Assembly: GCF_001571245.1 (NCBI RefSeq) | Contig: NZ_BCTK01000005.1 | Coordinates: forward strand, 1,143,452 to 1,207,451 | Direction: 5' to 3' | Source of the DNA: Achromobacter piechaudii NBRC 102461 | GTDB taxonomy: Bacteria > Pseudomonadota > Gammaproteobacteria > Burkholderiales > Burkholderiaceae_B | DNA: 64,000 bases | Shown here: positions 1 to 6,323 of the stretch, one piece after another | Layout of the letters: every line of letters begins with the position of its first letter | Numbering within the stretch: position 1 is the first letter of the stretch | The notes under the pieces: model-generated | Seen by the model: the letters and a program-made list of their open reading frames with translations, nothing else | Databases searched by the model: none | What the model was told of the DNA's origin: nothing | Program-made: the position numbers and the translations under genes

Positions 1-1
1 C

Positions 2-490
2 CTGACCGGCGGATTGGACGGCGTTGGCGTCAGCGCCTTCGCGGCGGTAGACGAAGCGGACACGTATGTGTACGTGCGAGGGGCTGCGCCCGCGCTGGCG
101 GAAATCCAGGCGCGCTTGGCCGAGAGCTTTCCGGGCGCCCGGGCACGCGTGCTGCACCGGACGCTGGATCTGCCCGGCGCGTCGGCAGGGCAGGACGCCC
201 CGTGGCACTACATCGTGGAAACCGATGTGCTGCCCGAAGCCGAGCAGGATCTGAACGCCTGGTATGACCAGGAGCATCTGCCCGGGTTGGCCTCGGTGCC
301 CGGCACGGTGCGAGCGATGCGCTACGAATGCCGCGACGAGTCGCCGCGATACCTGGCTTGCTACGACCTGGCCACCCGCGAAACCTTCGGCAGTCCGCCG
401 TGGCTTGCCGTGCGCGCCACCGACTGGAGCAGCCGCGTGCGCCCTTCGTTTCGCAACACCCGCCGCACGATGTTCCAGAAGATCCTTTAA
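2..490 (+). CDS. Small dimeric alpha-beta-barrel (EthD/Dabb-like) protein, 5' end cut off by the window
   Basis: The reading frame is open from the left edge, so the true start lies outside the window; a TTG at position 14 is only the first internal candidate. The visible product (about 160 residues) has the WYDQEHLPGL...VPGTVRAMRYE pattern and a PRYLACYDL strand typical of small dimeric alpha-beta-barrel proteins that are usually annotated hypothetical. No catalytic residues can be assigned. It ends 30 bases before a secreted alpha/beta hydrolase on the same strand, so the two are probably co-transcribed and may act on the same small organic substrate. The family match is by pattern only and the function is unknown. 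Confidence 0.7.
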   Translation: MTGGLDGVGVSAFAAVDEADTYVYVRGAAPALAEIQARLAESFPGARARVLHRTLDLPGASAGQDAPWHYIVETDVLPEAEQDLNAWYDQEHLPGLASVPGTVRAMRYECRDESPRYLACYDLATRETFGSPPWLAVRATDWSSRVRPSFRNTRRTMFQKIL

Positions 491-520
491 GGGCAGTCCG
501 GCGCAGGCCGGCAAGGAGAC

Positions 521-1381
521 ATGATGATGAAGCAATGGCTGACCGGGCTGACCGGGCTGACGATGGCGTGCGCGGTGGTGGCGGCTACGCCGGCGCTGGC
601 CGATGTGCCCAAGCGGGTCAACGTGCTGGTGGGCAATGGCGCGTCGATCGAAGTGCTGGAGCAGGGGCAGGGGCCCGCGCTGGTGTTGCTGCCGTCGCGC
701 GGACGCGGCGCGCAGGACTTCGACGAGCTGGCCGCTCGCTTCGCAAAGGCCGGCTACCGCGTGCTGCGTCCGCAGCCGCGCGGCATCGGCGGCAGTACCG
801 GGCCCATGTCCGGCATTACGCTGCATGACCTGGCCGATGACCAGGCCGCCGTGATACGCAACGTGGCGCGCGAGCCGGTCGTGATGGTCGGCCACGCGTT
901 CGGCAATTGGGTGGCTCGCGCGACCGGCGTGGATCACCCGGAACTCGTGCGCGGCGTGGTGATCGTGGCGGCCGCGGCCAAGCAATATCCCAAGGGCCTG
1001 AGCGAACACGTGGACCGCAGCGCCGAACTGTCCTTGCCCGACGCCGAGCGCCTGGCCTCCATCCAGTACGCCTTCTTCGCGCCCGGCAACGACGCGCGCG
1101 TCTGGCTGAACGGCTGGTATCCGGACGTCAGTGAAAGCCAGCGTCTGGCGGGCAAGGCCACTCGCCAATCCGATTGGTGGTCGGGCGGCGCCAAGCCGCT
1201 GCTGGACTTGCAGGCCGAACTGGATCTGTTCAAGCCGCCGGCCACGCGCAACGAAATCCGCGACGAATTCGGCGAGCGCGTGTCCGTGGTGGTTATCGCC
1301 GGGGCGGGCCACGCGCTGGTGCCTGAAAAGCCGCAGGAAGTGGTGGACGCCATCACGCAGTGGGAACGCACGCTGCGCTGA
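521..1381 (+). CDS. Exported alpha/beta-hydrolase-fold protein with Ala in place of the nucleophile Ser
   Basis: 286 residues. Residues 1-28 form a Sec signal peptide (hydrophobic core, cleavage near TPALA-DV), so the protein is predicted periplasmic. The alpha/beta hydrolase fold follows: LVLLPSRGRGAQDF carries the oxyanion-hole strand, GHAFG at 124-128 is the nucleophile elbow, and GAGHALVP near the C terminus supplies the catalytic His. The expected serine of GxSxG is alanine (A126), so either the enzyme uses another mechanism or it is not a classical esterase. An AAGGAG ribosome site at 513-518 supports the ATG at 521; two more Met codons follow directly. It follows the preceding gene by 30 bases and ends before a strong bidirectional terminator. 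Confidence 0.85.
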   Translation: MMMKQWLTGLTGLTMACAVVAATPALADVPKRVNVLVGNGASIEVLEQGQGPALVLLPSRGRGAQDFDELAARFAKAGYRVLRPQPRGIGGSTGPMSGITLHDLADDQAAVIRNVAREPVVMVGHAFGNWVARATGVDHPELVRGVVIVAAAAKQYPKGLSEHVDRSAELSLPDAERLASIQYAFFAPGNDARVWLNGWYPDVSESQRLAGKATRQSDWWSGGAKPLLDLQAELDLFKPPATRNEIRDEFGERVSVVVIAGAGHALVPEKPQEVVDAITQWERTLR

Positions 1382-1383
1382 AA

Positions 1384-1508
1384 GCTTGGGTTGATCGACT
1401 GCGTTGAACGCTTTGGTTGAATGCTCGGGCTGAACGATTGGGTTGAATGCCTGCCTGCGCTAAGCGCTTGGGCTGGACGCTGGCGCTGAACGCCCGGGTT
1501 GAACGCCA
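1384..1508 (+). repeat. Degenerate short tandem repeat (about 13-bp unit) after the hydrolase gene
   Basis: Roughly nine imperfect copies of a unit close to TTGGGTTGAACGC fill the space between the hydrolase stop codon and the terminator. Copies vary by substitutions and by 1-2 bases in length. No reading frame of interest crosses it on the plus strand. Confidence 0.65.
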
Positions 1509-1517
1509 TCCAAACAA

Positions 1518-1560
1518 AAGGGCCTGGATATCAGCAGATATCCAGGCCCTTCTTTCTTTA
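1518..1560 (+). terminator. Bidirectional intrinsic terminator between the hydrolase gene and argF
   Basis: A perfect 15-bp inverted repeat (AAGGGCCTGGATATC at 1518-1532, AGCA loop, complementary arm at 1537-1551) is followed by CTTTCTTT on the plus strand. On the minus strand the hairpin is followed by the complement of CCAAACAA, also T-rich. It separates two convergent genes and can serve both. Confidence 0.93.
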
Positions 1561-1568
1561 CCGCAGGC

Positions 1569-2510
1569 TTATTTGATCTGGCCCAGCAGCAGGAATTCCA
1601 TCAGCGCCTTTTGAACGTGCAGGCGGTTTTCGGCTTCGTCCCAGACCACGCTCTGCGGGCCGTCGATGACTTCGCCGGTGACTTCCTCGCCACGGTGCGC
1701 GGGCAGGCAGTGCATGAAGACGGCTTCGGGGTCGGCGGCGGCCATCATCTCGGCGTCCACGCACCAGTCGGCGAACGCGGCGCGGCGTTCTTCGTTTTCG
1801 GCCTCGTAGCCCATGCTGGTCCACACGTCGGTGGTGACCAGATGCGCGCCCTGGCACGCTTGCATGGGATCCTTGAACTGGCGCAGCACCTTGTCCGACG
1901 GCGTGCCGATGCGGGCGGCTTCGAGTTCGTAGCCGGCAGGCGTGGACACGTGCAGCGTGAAGCCCAGCATTTCGGCGGCGTGCAGCCAGGTGTAGGCCAT
2001 GTTGTTGGCGTCGCCCACCCAGGCCACCGTCTTGCCCGCGATGGGGCCGCGATGTTCGATGTAGGTGAAGATGTCGGCCAGGATCTGGCAGGGGTGGAAT
2101 TCGTTGGTCAGGCCGTTGATGACCGGCACGCGCGAATGCGACGCGAAGCGCTCGATGCGGGTTTGCTCGAACGTGCGGATCATGACGATGTCGACCATGC
2201 GCGAGATGACGCGCGCGGTGTCCTCGATGGGTTCGGAGCGGCCCAGTTGCGAGTCGTTGGAGGTCAGGTTGATGACCGAACCGCCCATCTGGTACATGCC
2301 GGCTTCGAACGACACGCGGGTGCGGGTGCTGGCCTTTTCAAACACCATCGCCAGCGTGCGGTCGTGCAGCGGCATATGGGGTTCGTAGCGCTTGAACTTT
2401 TCCTTGATCAGGCGTGCGCGGTCCAGCACGTAGGCGATTTCGGCGGACGAGAAGTCCTTGAACTGGAGGAAATGCCGCAACGGGCCGTTTTGAGTCGTGG
2501 GAGGAGTCAT
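1569..2510 (-). CDS. argF: Ornithine carbamoyltransferase
   Basis: Catalyses carbamoyl phosphate + L-ornithine to L-citrulline in cytoplasmic arginine synthesis. The 313-residue length fits the anabolic enzyme. The carbamoyl-phosphate loop STRTR lies near residues 61-65, a HPCQ motif follows mid-protein, and FMHCLPAHRGEEV carries the ornithine-binding HCLP. It lies 57 bases downstream of argD on the same strand and is very probably transcribed with it. The start is the first in-frame Met; no strong Shine-Dalgarno precedes it, so translation may depend on readthrough from argD. It ends 18 bases from the bidirectional terminator. Confidence 0.97.
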   Translation of the reverse strand: MTPPTTQNGPLRHFLQFKDFSSAEIAYVLDRARLIKEKFKRYEPHMPLHDRTLAMVFEKASTRTRVSFEAGMYQMGGSVINLTSNDSQLGRSEPIEDTARVISRMVDIVMIRTFEQTRIERFASHSRVPVINGLTNEFHPCQILADIFTYIEHRGPIAGKTVAWVGDANNMAYTWLHAAEMLGFTLHVSTPAGYELEAARIGTPSDKVLRQFKDPMQACQGAHLVTTDVWTSMGYEAENEERRAAFADWCVDAEMMAAADPEAVFMHCLPAHRGEEVTGEVIDGPQSVVWDEAENRLHVQKALMEFLLLGQIK

Positions 2511-2567
2511 GGTGTTGTCGCGAGGTCATTGGGCCCGTCCGGGCTCGTGGCCCGATCGGGACGTTGA

Positions 2568-3749
2568 TTATGGTTGTTCGGCCAGAAATTGTTGGATGAG
2601 CGGAACCAGGGTGGCGACGATCTGGTCCGCCTCTTGCTTGGTCAGGATCAGCGGCGGCAGCATGCGGATGACACGGTCGCGCGTAACGTTGATGAGCAGG
2701 CCGGCCTGCATCGCGCGCAGCGCCAGCACGCCGCAGGGACGCGCGAGCTCGATGCCCAGCATCAGGCCACGGCCACGCACTTCGGTGACGCCCTTGGTGC
2801 CCGCCAAGGCGTCTGCCAGCGTCTCTTTCAGGTAGCTACCCACGGTGTGGGCGTTGTCCAGCAATCGATCGTTTTCAAGTGTGTCGAGCACCGCCAGGCC
2901 CGCCGCGCAGACCAGCGGGCCGCCGCCGAACGTGGTGCCATGGCTGCCCGGCGTGAACACGCCAGCGGCGGGGCCGGCGGCCAGCATCGCGCCGATGGGC
3001 ACGCCGCCAGCCAGCCCCTTGGCCAGCGTCATGACGTCGGGCTTGACATCGGCCCACTGGTGCGCGAACCACTTGCCCGTGCGGCCGATGCCGGATTGCA
3101 CTTCATCGATCATCAGCAGCCAGCCGCGCTCGGTGCACAGCGCGCGCACTTCCTGCAAATAGGCCAGGTCGGAAGGGCGGATGCCGCCTTCGCCCTGCAA
3201 GACTTCGAGCAGCACTGCCGTGGTGCGCGGTTCGGCATCGCCCGCCGCGCGCACGGCGTCCAGGTCGTTATAGGGCACCTGGATGAAACCGCTGGGCAGC
3301 GGTTCGAAACCCTTGCGCGCCTTGTCGCTGCCGGTGGCCGCCAGCGTGGCCAGCGTGCGGCCATGCCAGGACGAATCCATGGTGATGATGTGGGCGTGCT
3401 GGTTGCCGCGCTGGTAGGCGTAATAGCGCGCCAGCTTGATGGCGGCTTCGTTGGCTTCGGAGCCAGAATTGCAAAAGGCCACTTCCTGCATGCCCGACAA
3501 CGCGGTCAGGCGGGCGGCCAGCGCCGTTTGCTGCGGAATTTCGTAGATGTTCGAGGTGTGGATGACGCGCGCCGCCTGCTCGCTGATGGCGGCCACCAAT
3601 TTCGGATGGGCATGACCCAGGCAGGACACGCCGATGCCGGCCAGCGCGTCCAGGTATTTGCGCCCTTCGGCATCCCACAACCATACGCCCTGGCCGTGCG
3701 TGAACGCGACCGGCAGGCGGGCATAGATATTGGCCAGAGGCGAGGTCAT
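2568..3749 (-). CDS. argD: Acetylornithine aminotransferase (class III PLP aminotransferase)
   Basis: Converts N-acetylglutamate 5-semialdehyde and glutamate to N2-acetylornithine and 2-oxoglutarate; many family members also act on succinyldiaminopimelate. 393 residues, the usual length. Visible features are the cofactor-binding NSGSEANEAAIK segment, the LMIDEVQSGIGRTG strand with the PLP-contacting Asp, and the Schiff-base lysine in TLAKGLAGG. An AGGAGG ribosome site lies 7-12 bases upstream of the ATG. A terminator-like hairpin sits just before that site. The gene is divergent from a DUF3579 gene, and argF follows it. The name rests on family motifs plus argF linkage; a succinylornithine aminotransferase is less likely. 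Confidence 0.95.
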   Translation of the reverse strand: MTSPLANIYARLPVAFTHGQGVWLWDAEGRKYLDALAGIGVSCLGHAHPKLVAAISEQAARVIHTSNIYEIPQQTALAARLTALSGMQEVAFCNSGSEANEAAIKLARYYAYQRGNQHAHIITMDSSWHGRTLATLAATGSDKARKGFEPLPSGFIQVPYNDLDAVRAAGDAEPRTTAVLLEVLQGEGGIRPSDLAYLQEVRALCTERGWLLMIDEVQSGIGRTGKWFAHQWADVKPDVMTLAKGLAGGVPIGAMLAAGPAAGVFTPGSHGTTFGGGPLVCAAGLAVLDTLENDRLLDNAHTVGSYLKETLADALAGTKGVTEVRGRGLMLGIELARPCGVLALRAMQAGLLINVTRDRVIRMLPPLILTKQEADQIVATLVPLIQQFLAEQP

Positions 3750-3773
3750 TGCGGATCCTCCTGGGGGATTACC

Positions 3774-3831
3774 AAAAAGCCGCCCTCAATTCGATGGATT
3801 CCCCGGCGAAAGCGGGGCGGAATCGGCTTTT
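3774..3831 (-). promoter_or_regulatory. Terminator-like hairpin in the argD leader (possible attenuator)
   Basis: Read on the minus strand, AAAAGCCG at 3831-3824 can pair with CGGCTTTTT at 3782-3774. An inner stem (GATTCC with GGAATC) and a CCCCG/CGGGG apical stem lie within. The outer stem ends in a five-base T run about 25 bases before the argD start codon and just ahead of its ribosome site. This is the geometry of an intrinsic terminator in a leader. Regulation is inferred; no leader peptide was identified. Confidence 0.4.
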
Positions 3832-3936
3832 GGAAGAGGGCAAAGGATCAATCATATACAATTCGCGGCGCAGGGCGCATGTTTGATCACGCCGAAGATC
3901 CGGCTTTCGTGAAAGGCGCGCTGTAGTGAAGAACTC

Positions 3937-4227
3937 ATGGCAACTCGCGTCAGACAATTCGTAATTCATGGCGTTACCGAAAGCGGTAGCCGATTCCGCC
4001 CCAGCGATTGGGCGGAGCGGCTCGCTGGCGTAATGGCACAGTTCCGGCCCGCCGGCTGTGCTGGTAACCACCTCACTTATTCGCCTTATGTGCTGCCCGT
4101 CGTGATCGACGGTGTGCGCGGTATCGTGGTCGACTTGCGTTTGCGCGACCTGGAACCGTTGGCGTACAAGTTCGTGGTTGATTTCGCTCGCGACAACAAC
4201 CTCAAGACGGAAGAACGCGAAATCTAA
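3937..4227 (+). CDS. DUF3579 domain protein
   Basis: 96 residues, matching my recollection of the DUF3579 family of short soluble proteins that in beta-proteobacteria usually stand beside argD-argF. No catalytic motif is visible and the function is unknown. The product has no signal peptide or membrane segment. It is transcribed away from argD, and a candidate -10 (TACAAT, 3857-3862) lies in the shared upstream region, although no good -35 accompanies it. A clear intrinsic terminator follows 12 bases after the stop. Confidence 0.85.
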   Translation: MATRVRQFVIHGVTESGSRFRPSDWAERLAGVMAQFRPAGCAGNHLTYSPYVLPVVIDGVRGIVVDLRLRDLEPLAYKFVVDFARDNNLKTEEREI

Positions 4228-4239
4228 GTGCCCGAACGA

Positions 4240-4264
4240 AAAAGCGCCCCGACCGGGCGCTTTT
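4240..4264 (+). terminator. Intrinsic terminator of the DUF3579 gene
   Basis: Inverted repeat AAAAGCGCCC (4240-4249) and GGGCGCTTTT (4255-4264) with a CGACC loop. The T-rich 3' arm serves as the termination tail. The structure is symmetric and could also work on the minus strand. Confidence 0.9.
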
Positions 4265-4372
4265 CTCATTCGTGCTGGACTCTCACGCCCCTCGGGCGGG
4301 TTCGCCCCTATGCCGCGTCTGGACGCTCGCGCGTTTCGCGCGGCGCCCTGCACGCGCGAGAGGGGCGGCCTG

Positions 4373-4462
4373 CAAGCGCCAGATTCAGGCGCCAAATTTT
4401 CAAGCGCCCAAATTCAAGCGGCCAAATTCAAGCGGCCAAATTCAAGCGCCAAAATTCAAGCG
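4373..4462 (+). repeat. Tandem array of about six 14-bp units, CAAGCGGCCAAATT
   Basis: Consecutive units start at 4373, 4386, 4401, 4415, 4429 and 4443, with a partial seventh at 4457. The two at 4415 and 4429 are identical, and the outer ones diverge by a few bases or by length. The array lies between two convergent genes, is markedly AT-richer than its surroundings, and has no spacers, so it is not a CRISPR array. Its similarity in style to the array at 1384-1508 suggests slippage-generated sequence. Confidence 0.85.
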
Positions 4463-4510
4463 TCGCGGGTTCGTCCGCCGGCAAGCCAACGCGCTCAAGC
4501 GCCGACCCAA

Positions 4511-5230
4511 TCAAGTCCCGTAACGGTCCAGGATCTTTCGTATATCGCGCACGCCGGACCCGTCGGTGCTCAACAGGGCGCGCGCGGTGACGGATTCCAG
4601 ATGATGTTCCAGCAGATGCAGCACGTGCTTTTCGTCGCGCGCGCGCAAGCCCTGCACGATGTCGCGGTGTTCGCTGACGGCGCATTCGCTGGAATGCGGC
4701 CGGCCATATAGCGCCAGGATCAGCGAGCAGCGCGACACGATCTCGTTCACGTAGCGGGCATAGACAGCGTTGCCAGACAGCTCGGCCATCAGGATGTGGA
4801 ATTCGCCGGACAGCCGGATGGATTCATTCGTGCTGTTGCGCTTGCGGGCCGCTTCCTCTTCTTCCACATGCCGCGCCAGCCGCGTCAGGCCCGCCTCGGT
4901 GATGTGTTGCAGCAGGCGCCGGGCCACGTCGCGCTCCAGGCAGCGCCGCGCTTCGAAAATATCGTGGGCTTCTTCCAGACTGGGGCGCGCGACCGCCGCG
5001 CCGCGATTGGGGCGCAAGTCCACCAGCCCCTCGCTGAACAGCCGCGTCAACACCCCGCGAACAATCGTGCGGCTGACGCCGAAACGTTCTCCGATGATGT
5101 CCTCGGGCAGCTTGTCGCCCGGCAGCAAGGCCTGCTCGATGATGGCGCGGCGCAAATTTATGTATACGATTTCGCTGCGATTTGTGTCTTTCTTGGCGGG
5201 CTCATTGGCCGGCTGCGCGAGAGGTTTCAT
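4511..5230 (-). CDS. GntR-family transcriptional regulator (FadR/VanR type, FCD domain)
   Basis: 239 residues from the ATG at 5230; the frame is open further upstream, but that part reads across the promoter region. An AGGAG site 12 bases before this ATG supports the choice. The N-terminal winged helix carries IVYINLRRAIIEQALLPGDKL and the recognition-helix segment FGVSRTIVRGVLTRL. The C-terminal all-helical FCD domain has the usual metal/ligand residues in HIL...H...EH patterns. It is divergent from the racemase-transporter-amidohydrolase operon and presumably represses it until a pathway ligand binds. FadR-type palindromes lie in the shared upstream region, and a further imperfect copy (5160-5169) lies inside its own coding start. 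Confidence 0.92.
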   Translation of the reverse strand: MKPLAQPANEPAKKDTNRSEIVYINLRRAIIEQALLPGDKLPEDIIGERFGVSRTIVRGVLTRLFSEGLVDLRPNRGAAVARPSLEEAHDIFEARRCLERDVARRLLQHITEAGLTRLARHVEEEEAARKRNSTNESIRLSGEFHILMAELSGNAVYARYVNEIVSRCSLILALYGRPHSSECAVSEHRDIVQGLRARDEKHVLHLLEHHLESVTARALLSTDGSGVRDIRKILDRYGT

Positions 5231-5405
5231 CGTCTTGTGTGGCTCCTGAACGGGCGCGCTCTTGTTGTCATTGTCGTTGTAATACTTCGGCTGTGAGTGC
5301 CGCAGCCGCTGCGCACCGCGGGTGTGGGCAAGCATACTACAACCGCCGCTAAGGGTTAGCGATAGCTTGAATGAGGGATCCAACGGCGTACATTGTCGGC
5401 ATAAA

Positions 5406-5415
5406 TCGTATACAA
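5406..5415. promoter_or_regulatory. Candidate GntR operator, site 1
   Basis: TCGTATACAA matches the FadR/VanR-type operator pattern T-N-G-T-(N)-A-C-N-A around a GTATAC core. It lies between the divergent regulator and racemase genes, 56 bases from site 2. A partial match (TTTATACAAA, 5420-5429) sits beside it. Binding is inferred from the pattern. Confidence 0.5.
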
Positions 5416-5461
5416 ACATTTATACAAAACTATCCGTACATGGATGTATTGATAAATCAAC

Positions 5462-5471
5462 TTGTATACAA
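5462..5471. promoter_or_regulatory. Candidate GntR operator, site 2 (perfect palindrome)
   Basis: TTGTATACAA is a perfect 10-bp palindrome 19 bases before the racemase-family start codon, well placed to block transcription or early elongation. It has the same GTATAC core as site 1 and fits the FadR/VanR consensus. Confidence 0.6.
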
Positions 5472-5490
5472 ACCGACCGAGGTTTGTTTT

Positions 5491-6228
5491 ATGCCAGCCC
5501 TGACCGACGCCGTCGCCATCGACCGGCCCGCCCATGCCCCGTACCGCCTGCTGGTGGTCAACGGCAACACTACGTCCGACCTGACCCATAGCCTGGCCGC
5601 CCAGGCGCGCGTGTTCTTTGATGGCGCAGCCCACGTGCATGCCGTCACGGCCTTGTTCGGGCCCGCCTATATCGCCAGCCGCGTCGAGGCCGCCGTGGCG
5701 GCGCACGCGGTGCTGGAAACCGTGGAACGCGAAGTGGCCCGCGCCGAAGCGCCGTTCGATGCCTGCGTGCTGGCCTGTTTCGGCGAACCGGGCATCGGCG
5801 CCGTGCGCGAATGCCTGAGCGTGCCGGTCGTGGGCATGGCCGAGGCCTCCATCATGGCCGCCATGCAGCGCGGCGACCGCTACGCCATCGTCACCGTGGG
5901 GCAGCGCTGGCCGGGCATGTTGCGCGAACAGATCCGCCAACTGGGCCTGGACGCCCGCTGCGCCGCCATCATCGCCTTGCCGGGCAATGCGCTGGACTAC
6001 GTATCGCGCTCGCCCGAATCGGCCGCCGCCGTCAGCCGCGCGCTGGAGGCGGCGGTGGCCGAGGGCGCCGACGTGATCATCGTGGCCGGGGCCGCGCTGG
6101 CCGGCTATCTGCCGGTGCTGCCGCGCCGGCCCTCCGTGCCCATCATCGATTCCTACCGCGCCGCGCTGGCGCAAGTACTGGCCCTGGCTTCGCTGGAGCG
6201 GGCGCAACGCCTGTGCGCGTTGACCTGA
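5491..6228 (+). CDS. Asp/Glu/hydantoin racemase superfamily protein with only one catalytic Cys
   Basis: 245 residues from the ATG at 5491, chosen because GAGG lies 8-11 bases upstream and the operator palindrome precedes it; the frame is open further 5'. The superfamily NGNTTSDLT phosphate/carboxylate-binding start is present near residue 24, and the first catalytic cysteine is in LACFGEPG (C96). The second half has DVIIVAGAALAG where hydantoin and aspartate racemases have a GCAG-type segment, so the second catalytic cysteine appears to be glycine (G200). Two-base racemisation is therefore doubtful. An isomerase, lyase or decarboxylase role is possible. It is the first gene of the operon that includes the ABC importer and two amidohydrolases. 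Confidence 0.85.
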   Translation: MPALTDAVAIDRPAHAPYRLLVVNGNTTSDLTHSLAAQARVFFDGAAHVHAVTALFGPAYIASRVEAAVAAHAVLETVEREVARAEAPFDACVLACFGEPGIGAVRECLSVPVVGMAEASIMAAMQRGDRYAIVTVGQRWPGMLREQIRQLGLDARCAAIIALPGNALDYVSRSPESAAAVSRALEAAVAEGADVIIVAGAALAGYLPVLPRRPSVPIIDSYRAALAQVLALASLERAQRLCALT

Positions 6229-6323
6229 CGGGCCAGGTCCGTTCGCGATCCAAATCGCGCCGGGCCCGACCCGGCGACATCAAACCGGGTCAAGCGCCCG
6301 ATAGACAAGGGAGAGTTGCAGCC

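Noticed and set aside
2574..3926. 450-codon plus-strand frame over argD
   Set aside because: It is the antisense shadow of argD, with no domain and no ribosome site.
4373..4462. CRISPR-like look of the 14-bp array
   Set aside because: Units are contiguous, with no spacers and no cas genes nearby.
4511..5419. Longer 302-codon version of the GntR regulator
   Set aside because: The extra 63 codons cross the operator and promoter region and lack a ribosome site; the Met at 5230 has AGGAG upstream.
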